Below, piece by piece: positions 9,822 through 16,841 of a DNA stretch of 64,000 nt. This DNA is from Roseateles_E cavernae (GTDB taxonomy: Bacteria; Pseudomonadota; Gammaproteobacteria; Burkholderiales; Burkholderiaceae_C), in NCBI RefSeq assembly GCF_040187885.1, contig NZ_JBDPLH010000003.1, positions 565,319 through 629,318 on the forward strand. Direction: 5' to 3'. The translations under genes were made by a program, and so were the position numbers. The notes beneath the pieces are model-generated. The model saw nothing but the letters and a program-made list of their open reading frames with translations. It searched no databases and was not told where the DNA came from. How positions within the stretch are numbered: the stretch's first letter is position 1; each line of letters starts with the position of its first letter.

Positions 9822-12413
9822 ATGAAGTTCTTCACCGCCTTCCTCGCCACCGAGACCAACACCTTCGCCGCCGCGCCGACCGGCTGGGGCTGCTTCCGGG
9901 AGTACGGCATCTTTCGCGGCGATGCCAGCACGCGCGACCCGCAGGGCTTCGGCCTCTACCCGCTGACCCTGCGCCGCTGGCTGGCCGAGCAGGGCCACGA
10001 GCTGGTCGAGAGCACGACCGCCTTTGCGATGCCGCTGGGCCGCACGGTGCGCGAGGTCTACGAGGGCCTGCGCGACGAGATCCTGGCCGACCTGCAGGCG
10101 GCCCATGCAGCGGGGCCGCTGGACGGCGTGATCCTGGTGCTGCACGGCGCGATGGTGGCCGACGGCTATGACGATTGCGAGGGCGATCTGATCGAGCGGG
10201 CCCGTGCCATCGTCGGGCCTACCGTGCCCATCGGCGTCGAGCTGGACCTGCACTGCCACTACACCGCGCTGATGCAGCGCTCGGCTGATGTGATCGTGGC
10301 CTACAAGGAGTACCCGCACACCGATGCGCTGCCACGCCTGCGCGAGGTGCTCGACATCGTGCTCAAGGCGGCACAGGGCCTTGTCAAGCCGAGCACGGCC
10401 GTGTTCGACTGCAAGATGGTGGGCTTGTGGCACACGACGCGCGAACCGATGGCCGGCTTCGTGCGGCGCATGCAGGCCGTCGAGCAGCAGGCCGGCGTGC
10501 TGTCGGTCTCGCTGGGCCATGGCTTCCCCTGGGCCGATGTGGCCGAGGGCGGCGCCAAGCTCTGGGTGACGACCGACAACGATGCGGCGCTGGCGGCCGC
10601 GCTGGCCGAGCAGCTGGGCCGCGAGTTCTGGGCGCTGCGCGAGCAGACCCGCACGCCGAACCTCAGCATCGGCGATGCGCTGACGCAGGCGCTGGCGGTG
10701 CAGGGCGGTCCCGTGGTGCTGGCCGATGTGGCCGAGGGCGGCGCCAAGCTCTGGGTGACGACCGACAACGATGCGGCGCTGGCGGCCGCGCTGGCCGAGC
10801 AGCTGGGCCGCGAGTTCTGGGCGCTGCGCGAGCAGACCCGCACGCCGAACCTGAGCATCGGCGATGCGCTGACGCAGGCGCTGGCGGTGCAGGGCGGTCC
10901 CGTGGTGCTGGCCGATGTGGCCGACAACGCCGGCGGCGGCGCGATGAGCGATAGCACGTTCATCCTGCGCGAGCTGCTGGCGCAGGGCATAGCCGATGTC
11001 GCGATCGGCGGCTTCTGGGATCTGGGCGCGGTGCAGATCTGCAGCGATGCCGGCGTCGGCGCGCGCGTCGAGCTGCGCCTGGGGGGCAAGGGCGGCCCGG
11101 CCTCGGGCGCACCGCTCGATCTCAGCGCCACGGTGATGGCGGTGGTCGAGGATTTCTACCAGCCGGGTTTGAATGGCAGTAGCGACGGTGGCGACCGCAT
11201 GGCCCTGGGCCGCAGCGTCTGGGTGCGCCTGGCCGATGGCATCGACATCGCGCTGATCAGCAAGCGCAGCCAGGTGCTCGATCCCCAGCTCTTCACCGGC
11301 CTGGGCATCGAACTCGCGCGCAAGCGGCTGATCGTCGTCAAATCGGCCCAGCACTTCCATGCCCGCTTCGCGCCGCTGGCCAAGGCGGTCTTCTATGTCA
11401 GCACGCCCGGCACGGTGAACACCGACTTCGCCAGCCTGCCTTATCGCGTGCGCAGCCTGGACTACTGGCCGCGGGTGGCCGATCCGCACTGGCTCGCGCC
11501 GGCGGCCCAGCCCCCGGGCCGGCTTTACGAGATCGACGGCCTGCGCCTGCACCTGCACCTGAGCGGCCCCGTGCCCACCGATCCGCGCCAGCCCACCATC
11601 GTGATCGAATCGGGCGCCGGCACCGTCTCGCCGGTCTACGCGCGCCTGCAGCGCACACTGGCCCGCAAATACCCGGTCTGCAGCTATGACCGACCGGGCC
11701 TGGGCTGGAGCCAGCCCGATGCGCAGCCGCTGGACGCCGAGCGCAATGCGCGCCGCCTGCATGCGCTGCTGGACGCGGCCGGCGTGCGCGGCCCGCTGCT
11801 CTTCATCGGCCACTCGCTGGGCGGCCTCTTGATGCGCGTCTACACCGGTCTCTACCCCGAGCAGGTGGCCGGCCTGATGATGCTGGATGCCAGCCATCCA
11901 GACCAGTTCGCGCTCTACGACGAGGCGCCCACGGAGCAGATGGCCGCCGAGCGCGCGAAACGCGTCAAGCTGCGCGCCGGCGGGCCGCCGCCGCCGGAGT
12001 TCGCGATGATCGATGCGGTGTGTGCCGACATGCCCGAGGTCGCCGAGCAGGTGAAGTCGACCTTCACGCCCGAGGCGGTGGACGCGATGCTTTACGAGGT
12101 GCAGGGCCTGCGGCAGGTAGGGAGCCAGGCCGCAGCCGCACCCGATCTGGGCGAGCGCCCGCTGGTGGTGCTGTGGGCGCCCAAGCCGCCGGCGCCGACC
12201 GGCATCGAGGGCCTGGATGCGGTCTACCAGCGCTGGCCGGGCTATCAGCAGGCGCATGCGGAGCTGTCGACGCGCGGCCGCGTGCGCGAGCTGGCCGGTT
12301 CCGAGCACATGAGCATCGCGGTGCTGCCGCCCTTTGTCGCCCAGGTCGCCGAGGAGGTTGATGCGCTGATGGCGCAGATCGCGGCGGCCCCGGGCCGGCG
12401 GCGGGAGCCCTGA
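9822..12413 (+). CDS. M81 metallopeptidase fused to an alpha/beta hydrolase
   Basis: The 863-residue product has two enzymes in one chain. Residues 1 to about 551 form an M81 (MlrC-family) peptidase with LATETNTFAAAPTGWG, GVELDLHCH, AYKEYPHTDALPR and DNAGGGAMSDST, ending at DYWPRVADPH as in the free-standing paralogue (705-2418). Residues about 567-855 form an alpha/beta hydrolase with GHSLGG (nucleophile Ser665), an acidic LDASHPDQF segment and GSEH (His829) for the triad. The M81 part contains a 63-residue tandem duplication near residues 237-368 that the paralogue lacks. The start follows an AAGGGA Shine-Dalgarno. The stop overlaps the amidase start (TGATG). A combined peptidase/esterase-amidase acting in sequence on one substrate is the simple reading, but it is inference. 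A lost stop codon between two adjacent genes is the alternative origin. Confidence 0.88.
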   Translation: MKFFTAFLATETNTFAAAPTGWGCFREYGIFRGDASTRDPQGFGLYPLTLRRWLAEQGHELVESTTAFAMPLGRTVREVYEGLRDEILADLQAAHAAGPLDGVILVLHGAMVADGYDDCEGDLIERARAIVGPTVPIGVELDLHCHYTALMQRSADVIVAYKEYPHTDALPRLREVLDIVLKAAQGLVKPSTAVFDCKMVGLWHTTREPMAGFVRRMQAVEQQAGVLSVSLGHGFPWADVAEGGAKLWVTTDNDAALAAALAEQLGREFWALREQTRTPNLSIGDALTQALAVQGGPVVLADVAEGGAKLWVTTDNDAALAAALAEQLGREFWALREQTRTPNLSIGDALTQALAVQGGPVVLADVADNAGGGAMSDSTFILRELLAQGIADVAIGGFWDLGAVQICSDAGVGARVELRLGGKGGPASGAPLDLSATVMAVVEDFYQPGLNGSSDGGDRMALGRSVWVRLADGIDIALISKRSQVLDPQLFTGLGIELARKRLIVVKSAQHFHARFAPLAKAVFYVSTPGTVNTDFASLPYRVRSLDYWPRVADPHWLAPAAQPPGRLYEIDGLRLHLHLSGPVPTDPRQPTIVIESGAGTVSPVYARLQRTLARKYPVCSYDRPGLGWSQPDAQPLDAERNARRLHALLDAAGVRGPLLFIGHSLGGLLMRVYTGLYPEQVAGLMMLDASHPDQFALYDEAPTEQMAAERAKRVKLRAGGPPPPEFAMIDAVCADMPEVAEQVKSTFTPEAVDAMLYEVQGLRQVGSQAAAAPDLGERPLVVLWAPKPPAPTGIEGLDAVYQRWPGYQQAHAELSTRGRVRELAGSEHMSIAVLPPFVAQVAEEVDALMAQIAAAPGRRREP
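10532..10924 (+). repeat. 189-bp in-frame tandem duplication inside the M81 domain
   Basis: Bases 10532-10735 recur at 10721-10924 with an offset of 189 (63 codons). The copies overlap by the 15-mer GGCCGATGTGGCCGA, which also bounds the unit on both sides. I find one difference (CTC versus CTG in the codon before AGCATC). The unit encodes DVAEGGAKLW through GGPVVLA. The paralogue has a single copy, so the extra unit is derived. The short homology at the junction suggests slippage or microhomology-mediated duplication. Confidence 0.93.
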
Positions 12414-13834
12414 TGGCCGCGCTGCATGAGCTGAGCGCCGAGGCGCAGTGCGCGGCGCTGCAGCGCCGCGAGATCTCTTCCGTCGAGCTGGTCGCCCATT
12501 ACCTGGCGCGCATCGAGCGCCATGGCGCGGCGCTGGGGGCCTTCGTGACTGTCTTCGCCGAGCAGGCGCTGGACGCGGCTCGGCGGGCCGATACGCAAGC
12601 CCCCTCGGGCCTGCTGCACGGCCTGCCGATGCCGCTGAAAGATCTGCATCCCAGCGCCGGCCTGCCGACCTCGCTGGGCAGCGCGGCGATCACCGGCTGG
12701 GTGCCCGAGCAGGACGGCGGTGTCGTCGGCCGGCTGCGCGAGGCCGGCATCATCGTGATCGGCAAGACCCATGCGCCCGAGTTCGGCCCCTGCTGCTATA
12801 CCGAGACGCAGCTGGCCTCACCGGCGCTGAGCCCCTATGGCGAAGGACTGTCGGCCAGCGGATCGAGCGGCGGTGCGGCCGCCGCGGTGGCGGCCGGCCT
12901 GGCGCCCATGGCCCATGCCAGCGACGGCCTGGGCTCGACGCGCACGCCGGCCTCGAACTGCGGCCTGGTCGGCATCAAGCCCAGCCGCGGCCGCATCCCC
13001 TCGGTGCTGCCGTCCTGGTACCAGCTCGGCAGCGAAGGACCGGTGGCCCGCACGGTCGGCGATGCGGCGCTGTTCCTCGACGCCGTCGGCGCCATCGGCC
13101 CCGGCGAGCTGTGGCGCCAGCCAAGCTGGGCGCCCGATGCGCACCGCAAGGCCGCGCGCACGCCGCTGCAAGGCCGCCTGCGCATCGGTCTGTTGACCGA
13201 CCCCGGTAGCGACGAGACGACGGTCCATGCGGACTGCCGGCAGGCCTGCACCGAGGCCGCCCAGGCGCTGGAAGCGCAGGGGCACGAGATCGTGGCTATG
13301 GTGCTGCCGCCGGCGTTGCGCATCTGGGCCTTGATGGAGCCGCTGTGCGATGTGATCGGCGTGAGCCTGAGCCTGCATGTGCAGACCCAGGTGAGCGAGG
13401 ACCGCCGCGCGGCGCTGATGCCTTACACGCGCTGGTATGTCGAGAACGCCGAGGCAACCACCGGCCAGCGCTATGCCCAGTCGATGATGCGTCTGGCGGC
13501 GGCGGCCAGCGCCTGGCTGAAATGGCAGTCCGGCGTCGATGTGCTGCTGACGCCGACCAGCAGCGCGCCGGCCCTGCCCAGCGGCGCGTTGCGCCTGGAT
13601 GACGGCCGCGCATCGAGCGAGGCCATGCTGCGCTGGAGTGCCTTCACACCCTGGGCCAATCTCAGCGGCGCGCCGGCCATCAGTTTGCCGGTCCATCAGA
13701 CGGCATCGGGCCTGCCGGTCGGCGTGCAGTTGATGGCCATGCCCGGCCAGGATGAGCGCCTGTTGGGCCTGGCCGGCGCGCTGGAACAGATGTTTGCCTG
13801 GCAGCGGCGGCATCCGCCGGTCTGGACGGACTAG
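12413..13834 (+). CDS. Amidase (amidase signature family)
   Basis: This 473-residue protein has the Ser-cisSer-Lys catalytic arrangement of the amidase signature family: Lys76 in PLKD, Ser151 in SASGSSGGAAAAVAAG and Ser175 in DGLGSTRTPASNCG. The nucleophile motif is GSTR rather than the common GGSIR, a mild variation next to the catalytic serine. No signal peptide is present. The gene overlaps the M81-hydrolase stop by one base and closes the rightward operon that starts at the TonB receptor. It would hydrolyse an amide, possibly a C-terminal carboxamide, side-chain amide or aryl amide left by the peptidases. GatA of the transamidosome is unlikely, because gatB and gatC are absent and the context is catabolic. 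Confidence 0.9.
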   Translation: MAALHELSAEAQCAALQRREISSVELVAHYLARIERHGAALGAFVTVFAEQALDAARRADTQAPSGLLHGLPMPLKDLHPSAGLPTSLGSAAITGWVPEQDGGVVGRLREAGIIVIGKTHAPEFGPCCYTETQLASPALSPYGEGLSASGSSGGAAAAVAAGLAPMAHASDGLGSTRTPASNCGLVGIKPSRGRIPSVLPSWYQLGSEGPVARTVGDAALFLDAVGAIGPGELWRQPSWAPDAHRKAARTPLQGRLRIGLLTDPGSDETTVHADCRQACTEAAQALEAQGHEIVAMVLPPALRIWALMEPLCDVIGVSLSLHVQTQVSEDRRAALMPYTRWYVENAEATTGQRYAQSMMRLAAAASAWLKWQSGVDVLLTPTSSAPALPSGALRLDDGRASSEAMLRWSAFTPWANLSGAPAISLPVHQTASGLPVGVQLMAMPGQDERLLGLAGALEQMFAWQRRHPPVWTD

Positions 13835-14057
13835 CAAGCTGGTCCGGGCCTCATGCGCCGGGTCGTATCGAAGTGCTTCCACTGCATCGGCTGCGTCTTG
13901 TTCTGGCCCAGGGTCAACCCTGAAGCTGGCGTCTCCCTGTGGCGGCAGCGCGCCAATTGTGCAGAAATCGGCGTGCCTCGCGGCGCCCCGCATCAATACG
14001 GCCCGGCCACCGATTTCTAAGCTCGCACCTCATATTTCTACAAGCATGAGGAGACAC
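13835..14057 (+). promoter_or_regulatory. Upstream region of the second TonB receptor
   Basis: No gene is seen in this 223-bp gap. It holds the palindrome CAGGGT-CA-ACCCTG at 13909-13922 and, at 13960-13974, TGCAGAAATCGGCGT, one of three related 15-mers near genes of the peptide island. A GAGGAG Shine-Dalgarno at 14048-14053 precedes the GTG chosen as the receptor start. The palindrome could be an operator or a weak terminator element for the amidase operon. Confidence 0.5.
13960..13974 (+). promoter_or_regulatory. Candidate regulator motif, copy C
   Basis: TGCAGAAATCGGCGT matches the consensus TGCRGAARTYGGCRY shared with 19996-20010 and 20803-20817, and all differences between copies are transitions. 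It lies about 84 bp before the receptor start. It may be a binding site of the AraC-type regulator at 20046-20777, which is inference from position and similarity only. Confidence 0.4.
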
Positions 14058-16841
14058 GTGAGCAAGCCCTTCCGCACCCCGACCGCCATGGCCGCAGCGC
14101 TGCTGCTGGCCCACCTGAACACCCATGCCCAGGAGGCAGCCAAGGAAGCCGACAAGACGCTGGAGCGCGTTGTCGTCACCGGCTCCAATATCAAACGCAC
14201 GCTGGCCGAGACCTCGCAGCCGCTGCAGCTGATCTCGCGCGACGAGATCAAGGCCTCGGGCGCGCTGACCGTCGGCGAGGTGCTGGGCAACCTCACCGGC
14301 AACGACCGCGGCGCGCTCAGCGACCTGGGCGGCGCCAACTCCTGGGCCAGCGGCGCCTCGGGCATCTCGCTGCGCAACCTGGGCCTGGGCGGCACGCTGA
14401 CCCTGCTCAACGGCCGTCGCCTCTCCAGCTACGGCTTTGCCGACGGCCTGCAGCTGAACTTCACCAATATCGACGCGATCCCGGCCAACCTGATCGAGCG
14501 GGTCGAGATCCTGAAGGACGGCGCCTCGGCCATCTACGGCTCCGACGCCATCGGCGGCGTCATCAACATCATCACGAGCAAGGACTTCACTGGCGTCGCG
14601 CTGAACGCCAGCGCCCAGCAGTCGCTGCGCCGCAGCTTCCTGGCCGGGGACAAGTCCGGCTCCGTCACCGCCGGCCATGGCCATCTGGATGCCGAGGGCT
14701 ACAACGTCTACGGCCACCTCGAGCTCTACCAGCGCGGCAGCTACAAGGACAGCGAGGTGCGCCCCCTGCTGCCCAGTTGGTACACCGACGAGAACCCGGG
14801 CCGCCTGCAGAAATCATCCGGCTCCTTCCCGGGCAACTACACCGGCGTCAACCCGGCCACCGGCAAGACCTTCACGACGGCGGCCCCGGGCTGCGCAGCG
14901 GAGAATCTGGTCGGCGGCGTCTGCCTCTACGACTACTGGCAGGACAGCGACGCCCGCCCCGCCACCGAGCGTGTCACCGGCATGCTCGGCGGCCGCCTCA
15001 AGCTGGGCAGGGATCTGACGGCCTTCACCGAGCTGCAGTTCGCCGACATCAAGGCCAGGTACCACACCGCGGCACCGCGCAGCCAGGCCGCGGGTTTCAC
15101 CCAGACCTGGTACGACTCGCTGAAGGGCGAGCTGCAGTCCTGGAGCTACCCGGCGCTGCCGGTGGGTCATCCGAACAACCCGTACAGCTTCCCGGTCACC
15201 CTGGCCTACCGCTTCGTCGACAACCCGGAGATGTTCAAGAACGTCGGCGCGTCGACCGATCATCGCTTTGTGCTGGGCATCGAGGGCATGTTCGCCGGCT
15301 GGGACATCAACACGGCGATCGGCACCATGGGCTCGCGCGCCACGCAGCGCCAGCACCTCTACCTGGACCGCTTCGGCTATACCGAGGCCGTGCTCAGCGG
15401 CGAGTACAAGTTCGGCCAGACCAACCCGCAATCGGTGCTGGACAAGATGTTCCCGGAGATGGGCTCGACCGGCCGCTACCGCCAGCAGTTCGCCGACTTC
15501 AAGGGCTCGCGCGAGATCGCCACGCTGCCCGGCGGCCCGCTGATGCTGGCCGTGGGCGCCGAGCTGCGCCACGAGGAGTTCTCCCATCGCAGCATGGACA
15601 ACATCCTGCAGGCGCGCATCGTCGGCTTCTCGGGTGTTGCCATCGAGGGCAAGCGCGATATGGCCGCGGTGTTCACCGAGCTGGCCGCGCCCATCACCAA
15701 GCAGCTGGAGGCCACTCTGGCGCTGCGGGGCGACAAGGTGTTCGACGGCTTCGGCGCCGTCACGCCCAAGGCCTCGCTGGTGTTCCGTCCGTTCCAGGCG
15801 CTGATGCTGCGCGGCACGGTGACACAGGGCTTCCGCGCGCCCAGCCTGCCCGAGACCGGCAATGGCGGTGCCTCCTGGTTCAACAGCAGCATCGTCGATC
15901 CCAAGCGCTGCGCCACCGCCCGCGCGCTGCGCGACGCGCTGAAGACCGGCAACGCGGCCGACCAGATCGAGGCCACGCTGGCCTTCAACGCGGGCTGCGC
16001 GGCCGGCTTCCCTTCGGCCGTCACGCCCAATCTCGACCTCAATCCCGAGCGCTCCAGCAATGCCACGCTGGGCATGGTGCTGCAGCTGGCGTCCAATGTC
16101 AGCGCCTCGATCGACTACTACTCGATCAAGCGCCGCAACGAGATCGGCGTGCCCGACATCGCGCAGATCCTGGAGAACGAGGACCAGAGCCCGGGCCTGG
16201 TGCCCCGCGACCCCGTCTCGGCGCAGGACAAGCTCTGGTCGCAGCGCGCCAAGGAGCTCACGGGCAAGGACATCGGCTTCGCCGCCGGCCCGATCCGCAC
16301 GATGCGCCTGCAGTACCGCAACCTCTACAAGACCAAGGTCAGCGGCTTCGACATCGACCTGCGCAGCAAGTGGAACCTGGGCGACTGGGGCAAGCTGGAC
16401 GCGGGGCTGGAGACCAATATCCAGTCCAAGCTGCTGTACTGGGACCTGAATGCGAACGCCTACCGCATCAACCGCGTCGGCTACAACGGCGTGCCGCGCG
16501 AGCGCCTGGTGCTGAAGGCCAACTGGGCCCGCGGCGACTGGAAGCTGGGGACCCGCACCTATTTCAGCGGCTCCACCAAGCTGGCCTGGGACGAGAACGA
16601 TGACGACTGGTACCAGGCCTCGGGCTGCGCCGAGCGCAAGGAGCCGGACAGCCATTGCCGCATCGCGTCCTGGACCAGCACCGACCTGTGGCTGCAGTAC
16701 ACCGGCATCAAGCGCTGGACGCTGTCGGCCAATCTGTCCAATGCCTTCAACGAGCAGCCGGCCGTCTACCGCCGCGCCAGCAGCACGCTGCCCGGCCTGA
16801 ACGAGCGCGTGCTGAAGCTCAGCGCCGAGGTGAAGTTCTGA
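14058..16841 (+). CDS. TonB-dependent outer-membrane receptor (oar/BtuB-like plug and barrel)
   Basis: This product of about 927 residues has a signal peptide ending near LLLAHLNTHAQEA, a TonB-box-like segment LERVVVTGSNIKRT, a plug domain with RVEILKDGASAIYGSDAIGGVINI, and a long barrel ending LKLSAEVKF with a C-terminal Phe. The VVVTGSNIKR start and the SSYGFADGLQ plug are typical of large receptors for peptides or oligomers in proteobacteria. I chose the GTG at 14058 because GAGGAG lies four bases before it; an in-frame ATG at 14046 has no ribosome site. The stop overlaps the start of a secreted prolyl oligopeptidase gene, so this pair is one transcription and translation unit and the receptor probably imports peptides or their fragments. 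Confidence 0.93.
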   Translation: MSKPFRTPTAMAAALLLAHLNTHAQEAAKEADKTLERVVVTGSNIKRTLAETSQPLQLISRDEIKASGALTVGEVLGNLTGNDRGALSDLGGANSWASGASGISLRNLGLGGTLTLLNGRRLSSYGFADGLQLNFTNIDAIPANLIERVEILKDGASAIYGSDAIGGVINIITSKDFTGVALNASAQQSLRRSFLAGDKSGSVTAGHGHLDAEGYNVYGHLELYQRGSYKDSEVRPLLPSWYTDENPGRLQKSSGSFPGNYTGVNPATGKTFTTAAPGCAAENLVGGVCLYDYWQDSDARPATERVTGMLGGRLKLGRDLTAFTELQFADIKARYHTAAPRSQAAGFTQTWYDSLKGELQSWSYPALPVGHPNNPYSFPVTLAYRFVDNPEMFKNVGASTDHRFVLGIEGMFAGWDINTAIGTMGSRATQRQHLYLDRFGYTEAVLSGEYKFGQTNPQSVLDKMFPEMGSTGRYRQQFADFKGSREIATLPGGPLMLAVGAELRHEEFSHRSMDNILQARIVGFSGVAIEGKRDMAAVFTELAAPITKQLEATLALRGDKVFDGFGAVTPKASLVFRPFQALMLRGTVTQGFRAPSLPETGNGGASWFNSSIVDPKRCATARALRDALKTGNAADQIEATLAFNAGCAAGFPSAVTPNLDLNPERSSNATLGMVLQLASNVSASIDYYSIKRRNEIGVPDIAQILENEDQSPGLVPRDPVSAQDKLWSQRAKELTGKDIGFAAGPIRTMRLQYRNLYKTKVSGFDIDLRSKWNLGDWGKLDAGLETNIQSKLLYWDLNANAYRINRVGYNGVPRERLVLKANWARGDWKLGTRTYFSGSTKLAWDENDDDWYQASGCAERKEPDSHCRIASWTSTDLWLQYTGIKRWTLSANLSNAFNEQPAVYRRASSTLPGLNERVLKLSAEVKF

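Noticed and set aside
8112..12308. Very long minus-strand open frame (about 1400 codons) opposite the S12 and M81 genes
   Set aside because: It mirrors the third-position GC bias of the plus-strand genes, is rich in His, Gln and Arg as shadows are, and has no recognisable domain.
12413..13834. GatA subunit of the tRNA amidotransferase
   Set aside because: gatB and gatC are absent, the protein sits in a catabolic operon and the nucleophile motif is divergent.
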